Shown in pieces: positions 46,134 through 57,389 of a stretch of DNA of 64,000 nucleotides. A program made the translations under genes and the position numbers. The DNA is taken from the NCBI RefSeq assembly GCF_000204055.1, contig NW_006768845.1:258471-322470 (forward strand), read 5' to 3'. Numbering within the stretch: position 1 is the stretch's first letter; each line of letters starts with the position of its first letter. The DNA comes from Melampsora larici-populina 98AG31 (taxonomy: Eukaryota > Basidiomycota > Pucciniomycetes > Pucciniales > Melampsoraceae). Under the pieces are notes generated by a model that searched no databases, had not been told where the DNA came from, and saw nothing but the letters and a program-made list of their open reading frames with translations.

Positions 46134-49100
46134 ATGGATAGCATGTCAAGCGCCGCAATACCATCCGCTCGAACATCCACGGGTAAATCAGACCAGGAAA
46201 TGATGAACCAAAATGCTATCTCAGATTCGGTGTTAAGCAAAGTAGATTCAAGTATAGCCCAATATGTTGAAGAACCTGTCACCAAAGAAGAAATGGCGAG
46301 GATTAGAAGAAAAATTGATATTCATCGTGTGTGATTTGGCTAATAATTTTCTGGGGTTATCCCTTCGATGTCTTAATCAGCTCTCCTACTGACCTGTTTC
46401 CTTTTTTCATATACCCTGTGATGCAGTGCTTCCACTGATGATGATCACTTACTTCATTCAATTGTTGAGTCACGTCTCCATCATAAATGCACTCTTGCTA
46501 CTCCCTTGTACTCTATTAATTAGCTCATCTGTGTTTGCGGTTGATCAAAAAGTCTCGATAAATCTACCATTGGTATGTAAACTCGACTATCAGTTCTCTT
46601 TGCTTCTCTGCTTGACTTTGAATTCTTTCAAACAGGAAACGTGGCGATACTAGGATTACAAAAATCTACCCATCTAACGGTCAGTCAATATAATTGGCTT
46701 GGGACAATTTTTTTTGGTGAGCTTTTTCACCAGATCCCTATTTCTGGGAATTTCGAAAGTTTTGCTCACTGACCATACATATTACGACGGGCCATACCAA
46801 CAATCTTGGAATGGATAGTATCTTATCTACTCTTCGAGTATCCACAAAACCTAGCCCTTCAACGTTTTCCAGTAGGAAAATGGATATCCCTCAATGCATT
46901 TGCTTGGGCTATATTTGTTGCCTTACAAGCGGTGCGTGAATATTTCATCTATTTTTCCATGGGTAAAGCTACCTTTCCCTTTGAAATCCGGATTCTGTAT
47001 ATTTCATCTTCGTGGGCAAAACTGATAAACATTTGGGAATTTATCCTAATCTGTTGTTGCATGAAACTGATTTTTCTTTCAACACTTATCAATGAAATGA
47101 TTGATAGAGTTGTAAAAACTTTATCCAATTATTCTTTTGCAGGTTTTTCTTGGGGGCTTGTGAGGGTTGTGCCACAGCGGGTTTTATGATTACCACATCG
47201 ATGTTAGTCAATTTTTTCTTGTTTCAGAAACACCGATTATTTGTCGCTTGGTAGGGTATGTCGAGATAATGAAGCTTCTTGACCGAACGAATGATTAAAA
47301 CAGGTTCTATACACACCAGGAGCAAGGTCTAAGGACGGGTTTTTGGTTTTTGATGTCTGTCAGTCGTTTTCTTCAATTTCCAAAGACACATATTTTTAAT
47401 CAGGTGTGATTTGTGTTGCTCAATTTGTGTTGCATCACATTTTTAGGGTTTGTCGGTGGCCGCCGGAAGCTTCATTAGCTATGGAGTACTTCATATCAAG
47501 CCAACAATTGTAATCCTCGTTCTTCTCCAATTCATGTCTTCCGATGCACTTGAATTTTGAAAACTCGGAATAGAGTTTTCAATGGTGCATTGAAGGAACC
47601 CAAAACGAAACAATCCTTAAGATATTATAACTGACAGACTTTAAACTTTTTCCTTTTACCAACAGATGGAACCGTGGCAATGGTTCTTTGTCATCATCGG
47701 AATTGTAACATTCCTTGTTGCTGTAGCCCTTTATCTTTTCTTTCCTGATTCACCTACCACCGCTTGGTTCTTGACTCCAGAAGAAAGGATCAAGGCTGTA
47801 TCAAGACTAAGAGTCAATTGCACTGGTGTGAGTAGACTGATTACGCGTTCATCTATGTTTGAGACACGTAGAACTGACACAGAACACGCAAAAAAATTAG
47901 ATTGAGAATAAGAAATTCAAAAAATACCAAGCAATTGAAGCTTTTAAAGACCCAAAGACTTGGATGTGGTTCACTTATTGTATACTGGCCACTATTCCTA
48001 ACATCTCTCATCAACAAGCATTGATTGTGAGTAAAGGTTCTCCTCGCAAAATTACTGTATCATTCCTCGAGAAGTGACAAAAGAGGTACAAAACAAGAAC
48101 GCATAATGATGATATAACCTGATCCTGATCTTATGATTACGATAGATAAAAGCCATCGGTTATGATGTGTTCCAAACCAGTCTCTTAACTTCAGTGATTG
48201 GTTTTGTACAAAGCTCAGCTATCCTTCTTGGTGTAGCCTTGGTTCGTTTTTTCAAAGACTCGAGATCAAATGTGGCTGGTGAGTTACTTTGCTCAAAAGC
48301 ACCTCCTATCTTCTTTTCAATTCAGACAGTCATCTGGTAAATTCATTCTGATCATCAAAACTTCCAATAGTGGCAATGTCGACTGTCAATTTAATCGGAG
48401 CGATCTGTTCGATCGCCTTACCCTGGTCGAATCGTGTAGGACTTCTCATAGCTATTTACCTAAACCTCTTCCAATCTGCTGTAAGTGTCACCATTTGTTT
48501 CAATACATATCGTATGCTGAGCTGATGTGAGGTTTGGTTGTGTAGGCTTTTGTTATCACCATTGGATGGCTCACTGCGACTACCGCTGGTCATACGAGTA
48601 AGTCAACTATCATCATTCTGTTCATTTTTCAAATCGTGTTTCCATATCAAAACGCCAAGTTGAATCTATATTTCGCAATCGTAGAACGCATCACAGTCCA
48701 GGCTTTTGTCCTCACCGGTAAGTCTCACATCATATTCACGTCGTATTGTCCTCAGCTACTCTTGATGGTACACTAAGTCAAAACGAAATCTCTTGTGAAT
48801 GCGTTGGCTTGAATCATACAGGTTACTGTATCGGCAATATCATTGGTCAGTCTTTTTGATCAAACTTATGGTTCAAATACAAGATAATCATTCAAAGATG
48901 ACTTAAATAAACGTGAACCGATCTTTACAATCTGTGATCTTTGATTCGTTGATTCCAGCACCACAATTATGGCAATCGAAATATAAACCTCGAAACATTG
49001 TCCCTTGGTCTATCATCACCTTTTGTTATGTGTTTGGAGCTTTAATCTTAATCTTTATGAGATTTTATTTAAAAAGACAAAACTTCATTAGAGATTCAAA

Positions 49101-49403
49101 AATAACAAATCAAGTCATAGTCAATAAACAAAAAGAAAATGAGAATGAAAATGAAGATAAATCAGTTAAAGCATTTATGGACTTGACTGATCTCGAAAAC
49201 TCTGGTAAGCATTTTGGATCCTATATAATTTTTTTTTTCAAAATCTTTAGAAAGCCTGATTTTTAAGAATCAAGAATCTGATTCATTTTTTTTGCATTTT
49301 GATTGGTACAAAACTCTTGCACACTTTTAATTCAATCAATAACTCTGCATAATCTACGATAAAAATCCATTACCAAATCAAGATTACAGATATGTTTTAT
49401 GAC
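46134..49403 (+). CDS. MFS transporter, Dal5/allantoate permease type, 17 exons
   Basis: The exons are 46134-46326, 46427-46463, 46553-46572, 46636-46716, 46819-46931, 47108-47202, 47304-47358, 47447-47509, 47666-47827, 47901-48026, 48146-48278, 48371-48480, 48546-48597, 48685-48717, 48823-48846, 48959-49204 and 49384-49403. All phases close and give 520 aa, the normal family length. Family landmarks appear across the junctions: LLPLMMITYFIQFLDKSTIGN, FEYPQNLALQRFPVGKW, RFFLGACEGCATAGFM, QEQGLRTGFWF, FPDSPTTAWFL, FKDPKTWMWF and the ending TDLENSDYRYVL. Such anion:cation symporters of the plasma membrane take up allantoate, ureidosuccinate, nicotinate or similar acids; the substrate here is not predictable. 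Four exons are 20-37 nt. Confidence 0.88.
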
Positions 49404-50175
49404 CAAGTCCAACCATGCCATAATTCCAAAACATGAATACCCTTTACGAAACATCAACTCATATAAATCTTCATCTCATGTCAATTACATCCACTTCGGT
49501 GTAAAGGAAAGTAGTTTTTTTCCACACCTTTTTCTTATCTTGTCTTGACTTTTCTTAAAGATCTCTCTATCATGCAACACATATCCAATCCCATATTTCA
49601 TTTCTCACTCTTCTTAATCTCTCAGTGTCATACACATCTTGTTTAAATACATACCACTATCTTTCCATTGTACATTCCAAAGTTTTTATAACTTTGAAAT
49701 TCTTGACTTATGTTGATGATCAATTTATGAAATACAAAGAACTCGTGATGATCTGGTTAATAAATCACTTAAAAACTAAAAACTTCTTAACACATTTCCT
49801 CAAACACTTTTTTCCTTCCAATCTATAAAGAATTTCACTCTCAAACAAGTTGGTTGTAATGGAAACATTCTAAAATGCTATTATTTAATATTCCATCAAG
49901 ATACATCATGCATCTCTTAACTTCTGGACTTGATTCTTCATCCAATTACTTTGATTTTACCATATAAAAATGTTTCAGTACCACACCTTCCCTTCTACAG
50001 CCAGACCTATAAATCAAACCTCACTCTATGCCATAATAAGATTTTTAAAAGAAATACAAAAATTTCATTCCAAATTCTCTAATCATATAGTTCTTTTTGA
50101 CACAGATCAAGTGATCACCCATTTATTATTATCAATTTTGTTCCACACAAATCCAACCCAAACCCTCAAACACCA
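49404..50175. other. Intergenic between the transporter and the giant element
   Basis: AT-rich sequence with short frames only. It ends at the 8-bp target duplication of the 11-kb element. Confidence 0.5.
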
Positions 50176-50346
50176 ACCCAATTGAGAGCACCGAAGAACC
50201 CGGGGAAATGTTCTGAGAATCGGCTGAGAATCTCAGCATGATAATCTCACTGAGAACACCATCATACAGCACACAGTATTAACATCGTGTAAGCATATTA
50301 CACGTTACATGGAAATTACACCTCACAGTCAGAAACCATAAGCTAA

Positions 50347-50374
50347 ATGTTTTCTGACCAAAGTCAGAAAACAT
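50347..50374. repeat. 12-bp perfect hairpin near the left end of the element
   Basis: ATGTTTTCTGAC and its reverse complement are separated by four bases. It lies 160 bp inside the left terminal repeat and could be a transposase site or a transcript stem. Confidence 0.6.
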
Positions 50375-50608
50375 AAGCGGGGGTATACCTGATCCATGTC
50401 ACAGGGTCGTCCAGATATTCCGACCCCTTGTTTCAAGCAAAAATTTTGCTCAGCATTTTTTTTGTCGCGTCTTCCACCCACCACACCATGTCTTCGCCAT
50501 CGCCCTCCAAACGCAACACTCCCCCATCCAAACTATTTTTGGCCAACACACACACCGGCCAACACACCGCTTTGACACACCAAGCACCAGAAACCGCATC
50601 GAGACAGC

Positions 50609-53015
50609 ATGGTCGTGCCCACTTTAATCGCCAAACACTACCGCATGGTCAATCCTGGCGGACCCCTGCCACTACCCACACTTCGTGGGAACGTTGGCCT
50701 CCATTGTCCCGTGTGTTCGACCCCGATGGTGTACAAAACCGCGAAGGTCGATGCTTGGCTCATTGGGGCAAGTTTTCAAGAAGTCAATCAGCCTAAACGA
50801 AGATTACTAACGTAGCCTCTTTCTCGTATTCTCGTACAACAACAGTGCCCAACCCCGCAAAACGATCACAATTGGAAAACCTGGCGCTGCGACCAGCTGA
50901 ATCACGAGCTCGCCCTGATTAATCTAGGCGCACCGAGGCCTATAGTCTCATCGCCATCCTACTGGGGTCCCCGTGTCTCTCCCCATGGCCAACTCCTTGA
51001 TCAATTACCAACGACGACCACATCTAGCCATTGGTACCACCCGTTCTTGAATCGACCACAAGTCTCTACCACCAACGGGCGCCTCCCTAGGGCAAAACCC
51101 AGTCTTGTCTGTAAACGACCTCTTGAGGGTATCAAATCACAAAATCATAAGACTGGCGCAAACAAGAAATGCCCGTCCCAGTATTGCCGCGGAGTAAGTA
51201 CCATCTCACCATAAAAAGCATGGTTGGTTTAGCATATTGACTCACTCACTTGGGATCACTTTCACCCTAATTGATGTCTCACGTAGTGCTGTACACATTA
51301 CGGCTCACCTAACTGTCCCATCCATCCTCGACCATCTTCGATGGCCACACCTCAGCAACAGCAACCCCCCGATAGCGATGCCGATTTCTTACAACTGGGT
51401 ATTTCCAACGGGGTGAGTGGCCCCGGTCTGGCTACTCCCCGAGGAGCCAGACAACCAGCCTCGCAATCCAGGCCTCACCAATGGGCACAAGCTGCAAACT
51501 CACTGGGCCGGCGTGTACCGCTGGATACCATGGTGATGCTTCAGAAACACCAAGCCGAAAGTGACCAAGCCTCGACCCGCCAGGCATCCAGCCTTATTGA
51601 CGAAACTAAACTGGTCACAATTAACCTGTGGGTCAATGTAAGTCCTTTGTCATTTGTCATTCCGCGCTCAGAAGCCTTGATTGACCTGACTTCCACACTT
51701 AATTGTCGCTCGCTCAAGGCTGTAGCAGCCCAGCCCATCATGGCCTTATTTCCGATGTGGCCAAAAGCTGCTTTTGATGAAAGTCAGCTTTTGCTGGCTG
51801 CAATCCAGAAGGCAGTTGGCCCTGAGTGGAATCGTGCGCTGATGTTTTGGGACGTCAAAATCGGCGGATGGGTCAGTGACTTTCTTTTGGGTAGTACACA
51901 TCGTTAACTGATCGAATTTACGTCACTCCTGGTTCGCAGGTAGCCACACTAGTCAATTACCCACATCGTTTCCCAGTGGGCCAACGCACAATCGTTGCAC
52001 GGTTACCCACAGTCGAACTTCCTTCTTCAGCGATCTTGCTTTTGAAGCAAGTGTTGCCACCAACACCTTCACCAACCAGACGCCCCGACACTGATGCTTT
52101 TCGCTCGGCAAAAGAACTCCCCCCCATTGTCGACATGCCCTCTTCACCGACGGAAGGGGTTCCCAGCCTTTCGACCAGCCAAGCCTCGCTAGTGACACCA
52201 AATCCAACGTCTACCACTGAAGTCACCCCGGATGAAATCAGCACGACCGGGGTGACCACGTCCAAATCAACATTGCCACCTGCGCAACTGGCCACCCCGC
52301 GGCCTACGCCTATTGTCATTGATCTGACCAAATCACCCAACCATCAGAACTTTGAGCGCAATGACGTTTTCCAGCGCTATGATGAGGTCGATACTAAACC
52401 CGTCGTTGGCGATGCGTAAGTTCAAATTATATGTTGCTTGAGTCAACATAAAATAAGTGAGAACGTGTGTGTATTCCCAGACTTACAACGCCAATCACAA
52501 CCCCACCTACGATGTCATCCGGCCTGAACTTGCAATCAAACACCACGGACGCTGCTGTCGAACCCTCGCAAGCCAGCTCTTCGACGCTCCTACCGGGCTG
52601 GCCTTCACCAATCCTAGTTTTGAGCCTGCTTGAGTGGTATTGTGAAACTGCCAATGGCGACCTTAAAAGGAAATGGCTCACCCGTTGGGGTGCTCAATAT
52701 AGATTCTCAAGTTCTACAATGTACCAATATCGTTTATTTGTCAAAAAAGTGCAATATCATATATTTCACGAGAGGTATGCCAATCAACCACAAGCTATCG
52801 TGGCTGAGGCTCGTACATTCTACCAGGACATCTTCAACGAAGTGGCACGAGTTGGAATTCCAGTATGTACTTTCTCTTCCATTCAGTCCTTGTCATGAAT
52901 ACCGATCAAACATTAACCAACCTAATGGTTGTAGCCGCCTGAAAAAAAACAAATACAACCAATTGGCCAAGGATGTATGTATTTCATATCATTCATAGAT
53001 CCGAACAACATGTGA
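50609..53015 (+). CDS. N-terminal module of an alpha-kinase-like locus (zinc-binding, probable)
   Basis: The proposed exons are 50609-50782, 50846-51193, 51287-51637, 51719-51871, 51940-52415, 52481-52862 and 52935-53015. All phases close and give 654 aa. Residues 30-45 show a CxxC pair (GLHCPVCSTPM). WRCDQLNHE follows, and near residues 170-190 a dense cluster spans a splice (KKCPSQYCRG then CCTHYGSPNCPIH), together suggesting zinc binding. Later conserved-looking text includes LFPMWPKAAFDESQLLLAAI, RALMFWDVKIGGW, LLEWYCETANGDLKRKWL and IVAEARTFYQDIF. A 120-residue Thr/Pro-rich linker separates them. The reading ends at 53,013-53,015, shortly after PPEKKQIQPIGQG. In related loci I would expect the protein to continue into the kinase-like module at 53,763, so the stop may be secondary damage. 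Confidence 0.55.
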
Positions 53016-53450
53016 CTAATTAAACACAATGTCATAACCCATGACAATTTCGTCTCAGTGTAGCCTCCTGTTAGCCCTTGCTAACGACAAACGATGTATG
53101 TCGTTCATAAGCACTGTGATCCATTGCAGTTCATTGTTACGCTGCCTTCAAATCAGCAATGACTGAATTGACTTTTATGTTCCTTTCAACCTTTCGTTCG
53201 GGAGTTCAGTAGCTAATATCTGTACACCTCTTTAGTTCTATTTGTAATCTTTTGTCATAAATCTGTGATAAGTCACACATAGTGCCTTTCAGTTCCATCA
53301 TCCACACATGCCAGTGATATGATACTTCAGCCAGAGAGATATTATGGCAATGTCCATCTGCCACGCGATGGACATTGCATTACCATTTGCCTATCAATGC
53401 CGTGGCGCGTTGCCATACACTTCAGTGATGGTGGTTCCACCCAGCATCGC

Positions 53451-53649
53451 TTACACTCCCAGCAAAAGGTAATTTTCCCAAGGAAAAAATGATTACATTT
53501 AATGCATTTTTAATCAAAAATGCTCATTTAATGCTGCATAATGCTGATTTAATGCTGATTTAATGCTGATCAAATGCATTTTCAATCATTTTTTGCTCTA
53601 AATGTATTCATGTTTTCCTTGGGAAAATTACTTTATGCTGGTAGTGTTA
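53451..53649. mobile_element. 193-bp CACTA-type MITE nested in the kinase locus
   Basis: The element spans 53,454-53,646. The ends read CACTCCCAGC on the left and, inverted, CACTACCAGC on the right. Similarity continues through GTAATTTTCCCAAGGAAAA for about 45 bp. TTA flanks both sides (53,451-53,453 and 53,647-53,649). CACT ends plus a 3-bp duplication are the hallmark of CACTA/EnSpm elements. The centre contains several tandem TAATGCTGATT units and codes for nothing. Confidence 0.75.
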
Positions 53650-53762
53650 ACCCTGCTGAACCCAAACCAGGCAGGCAGTAAAGAAGCCGCGGTAATAACC
53701 CTTGGCCTTGTACACACAGGGGCCGCGCTGGGCTTCTGCAACCCATCAAAATCAGCACAGTT

Positions 53763-55209
53763 ATGTCAAAACGACTGCGATACGCCGCGCTGATGTTGGA
53801 TGAGAACTCTGCCACTTACACTTACCTACCACAAAGCACTACAAAAGGCCCATCATGGTCCGTCAACCAGGTGAAAATGTCCTTTCTCATCCTCTCATCT
53901 CATTATCCTCTTTTTCTTTGTTTGATTACCTGCCTGATACCATAACTTTGTATTTGCCTGGAGTCGAGTGAGTATATTTGTCAAATCTAACAAACACCTG
54001 TCACCATGTATCCCTATAATCGCGGCGTTTCCGAGCGTTACCAAAGGCTCCTTAACCGTACGTACTAACCAGTTGTTATGGTGCATGCTGGAACTGATCT
54101 GAACCACATCATCACCAGGACGGTTTCTGTCAGCCTCAAAATATATTACTCCAACACCCCTCTTACCTCATGGTGCGTTCATTTCCTCCCACTACTCTTA
54201 GTCTGGAATTTCCACACCACACTTACTTTTGGTGGACTCATAAGTCCCAGACCCACGCCCCAAGGCCACAGCAATCACCCGCGAAAATCTTGGCAAAGGC
54301 AAGCTTCCTTGGGAAACACTTGCCGCAGACGCAGACGCAGACTCGCTTGTTCTTTCGATCTCCCACGAGGGGAAAAGCCATTATGTTTGTAAACCTCATT
54401 CCGCAAAGGTCATCATCGATTTTTCACATGAAGTTCCCAATTCCTATTGGGACTTCAGGGCAACTTACCCAGCGGTGATTCAACGGCCCAACAAGGAAGA
54501 GGTGCGAGTGCAAGTGCGCTCGTACCACTTGATTGATTCTCCCGACATGTACCAATGTATCAGCCAACAATCTTACTATACGGCAGTCATGCTCGACCTC
54601 TTCAAGAACAAGATGACAAGCTTTTCAAGTAAACTCACTGTTCCAGAGCTTCGCATGATACCCACAGTTTGGGTCAGAGTCATTTTCCTTGCCAGTAATC
54701 ATGCTGTATACTAATTGATGACTCATTGATGACTGCTTATTGGCGATACTTTGCTCTACAGATGAGCGAGAATCATGTCCTGGTGCAAGGTGATAGATCA
54801 TTCACCTTGCAAGAAGAGATTTCCCATGATTCTCTGACAACCACTTCAGATATCGATTACTTACCTCCACAACATGAAGGGAACAACACCCTTGTAGACT
54901 TTCTATACGCGTTTACCCACTTTAACTATGAGCATCACAAGGGAACTGCTGTCATTCATGGATTTCGTGCAAGTGGAAATGTCATCTTTGAGTGTGTAAT
55001 GGTCGATAAGAAGTCAGTCATTGTGTTACAAATGATTCACCCGGAAGATTGCTCACCCTGAGTTACTTCGCAGATTCCCCTGGTGGGCGGAGTGCAGCCC
55101 AACCAGAATCAGTGATTTTGAATCCGAACACGATTGCCGAAGCCTTTGTACTCGTCTGGGTTTACGTCCCGTTTCATCTGGTGGTGGATTGCCCCACAAC
55201 GTGAAATGA
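53763..55209 (+). CDS. Alpha-kinase-like (MHCK/EF2K superfamily) protein module
   Basis: The proposed exons are 53763-53870, 53964-53967, 54119-54172, 54245-54672, 54762-54991 and 55074-55209, giving 319 aa. The frame closes only if a 4-nt micro-exon (TCGA, flanked by AG and GTGAGT) is used. Conserved-looking blocks are LRYAALMLDENSATYTYLP, PDPRPKATAITRENLGKGK, LFKNKMTSF and SFTLQEEI. DFLYAFTHFNYEHHKGTAVI follows, corresponding to the alpha-kinase AFSHFTYE segment, and the C-terminal ESEHDCRSLCTRLGL matches the family's zinc-binding H-C-x3-C tail. The canonical DLQG motif is replaced by HGFRASG, so catalysis is doubtful. The true start may lie upstream, in continuity with the module that ends at 53,015. 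Confidence 0.5.
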
Positions 55210-55566
55210 AGCACAATGAGGCAGTTTATCGCATGAAGATGGTCATCTAGTGTGGCCCCACCTGTAAATAGTGTTCCATATGCCAAGCAAAGGTTGTGCT
55301 TTCTCCTTCTGCTGACATCTGTAAAATGAATGGTATATCCTACATACGTGTACATCAACACTCTGTAGAATGTCAATGGCCATCCACATTGATTTATGTG
55401 ATGCCTAATACTATGCTTCATATATACCTTTGGTCTGAATGTTTGTAAAGCATTTAATGTCTCTCACTCACTCATTGAGAATGTGTTTTTCCATATCAAT
55501 GTGTGAAGCGGTGAGCAACAACATTCAAAAAACTTGGTACCTTGAGAATAAAGGGTACCACCAGGT

Positions 55567-55867
55567 GGTCAAATCACATCAATGACACATATGTTTTCTT
55601 TTCATCAGCTTTCTGATGATGTTTTATTTCAATGAAAGTGTATATAAATGATGTTACTTTTGCTGATTAATCACTTTAGTACTTATTGTATGCATCAAAG
55701 ACTAACCACTTGCTTATTTGGACCATGTACACATGGTCCAAATAACCTTTGCTGAGGTAATTGGCAACTTACTATAATTAATCTAACATATAATAATGCT
55801 TTTGCCAACCAGAATATTACGGCCCAGTTCTTTGGACAAACCAAGCATTAAAGATGAAGTGTCATTC
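55567..55867. repeat. About 300-bp direct repeat, copy 1
   Basis: The copy starts GGTCAAATCACATCAATGAC and ends GAAGTGTCATTC. It matches 57,087-57,389 almost base for base apart from two small indels. It contains a 30-bp palindrome (55,715-55,744, TATTTGGACCATGT arms). Same-orientation copies 1.5 kb apart could be LTR-like ends or a segmental duplication. Neither has clear TG...CA termini. Confidence 0.8.
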
Positions 55868-56328
55868 CTCTTGTCCTCCGGTGGAATTAGAAACCAGCAA
55901 AAGAGAGCCAGTGGAATAAGAGTGAAGTCCAGAGTAAAGTAATGGGTTTCATTTGTTTATATTAGGTCATATTGGAATGATTCTAATGGGTTCCAACACC
56001 AAAATTGATTTTTATGTATACTGCAGTGTGATGATGTTATCATATGTTATCATCAATAACATCATCAATGAGATAATGATACATTTTAGCCAGATGTTGC
56101 AATCATCTTATTCTTATTCCTCATCATTGAATGCCATAATACATCATGGCATTCATGCTCACATTTGTTTGAGTTCTCTCATTGAAGAGATCTGGTGTAC
56201 AATGACAGTGCGCTTGCGGTAGGCATGTGGAAGTGAGACTCAATGCTAAGAAACCATTGAAGAATCATTACATTAAGATACACCACATTGCATTTAGCAT
56301 CTTACATTTGGGAAGACCACACCCATGA

Positions 56329-56732
56329 TATCATTGGAATATTGCAAATTCTCCCGCGTGGGAACAGATTAACATCAAGCATATATATTGGTGTTGTTGA
56401 TTGTCTTCCTTCCTATATTGTGATTTTTGATGAGGCATTATGGTAATGATAGTGTATTTTATGAGACCTCAGCCCTTTGCTAGTGTGTACAGCAAAGCTC
56501 TATTTGAAATAATGTAACCATTGGACTTGTATATATATTGATATCATTGGAACATTGCAAATGCTCCTGCGTGGGGACAGCATGTGGGATCAGCAGGGTT
56601 AATTAACATCAAGCATATCAAGCATATATATTGGTGTTGTTGATGGTCTTCCTTCCTACATGGTGTTTCATTTGGAGGCATTGCGGTAATGATAGTGCAT
56701 TTTATGAGTCCTCAGCCCTGTGCTATCTTTGA
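56329..56732. repeat. Two imperfect tandem copies of a 155-190-bp unit
   Basis: The unit beginning ATATCATTGGAA and ending CCTCAGCCC occurs at 56,329-56,483 and 56,541-56,732. Shared words are AACATCAAGCATATATATTGG and GTCTTCCTTCCTA. The second copy has a 30-bp insertion. There is no coding content. Confidence 0.65.
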
Positions 56733-56828
56733 TTCTAATTGGTTTCACTTCTTCGTTCAAAAAAATATTGTAACTATCTTCAATAAATTAAGTTTGGCAA
56801 AAGCGTGGTTGCAAAATCCCCAATACAC

Positions 56829-57059
56829 ACCAGCATGAAACAAGGCCACATGCAGGGATTGAACCCAGGTACCACAGGTATACTAGTCGACAGTATAGCA
56901 CGAGTGCTGGCCGTACACACCAGTATACAGACCATGGCCACACCCAGGAATTGAACCCAGGCACCATGGGTATACCGGTCGACAGTATGGCATGAGTGCT
57001 TGCCGTACACACCAGTATACATCAGTCAAGAGCATATACCACTACACCATGACACATTA
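56829..57059 (-). repeat. tRNA-derived SINE-like element with tandem duplicated body
   Basis: On the minus strand the RNA polymerase III A box TGGTGTAGTGG (57,059-57,049) fits the consensus exactly. It is followed about 90 nt later by the B box GGGTTCAATTCC (56,958-56,947). A second, 91-bp-spaced copy of the B box and its surroundings follows (56,866-56,855). The body (TATACTGGTGTGTACGGC...) is tandemly duplicated with about 90% identity. The spacing is too long for a tRNA, so this is a SINE head or tRNA relic. Confidence 0.6.
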
Positions 57060-57086
57060 AAATTACCTGGCCACGTGATTTTGTTT

Positions 57087-57389
57087 GGTCAAATCACATC
57101 AATGACACACATTTTTTTTTTTCATTAGCTTTCTGATGATGTTTTATTTCATCACCTGTCTGTATGAAAGTGTATATAAATGATGTTACTTTTGCTGATT
57201 AATCACTTTGTATGCATCAAGGACTAACCACTTGCTTATTTGGACCATGTACACATGGTCCAAATAACCTTTGCTGAGGTAATTGGCAACTTACTATAAT
57301 TAATCTAACATATAATAATGCTTTTGCCAACCAGAATATTACGGCCCAGTTCTTCGGACAAACCAAGCATTAAAGACGAAGTGTCATTC
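57087..57389. repeat. About 300-bp direct repeat, copy 2
   Basis: This is the second copy of the unit at 55,567-55,867, same orientation, including the palindrome (from about 57,235). It lacks a short TAGTACTTAT stretch and has a 14-bp insertion (CACCTGTCTGTATG) relative to copy 1. The two bracket the SINE-like element and the tandem unit. Confidence 0.8.
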
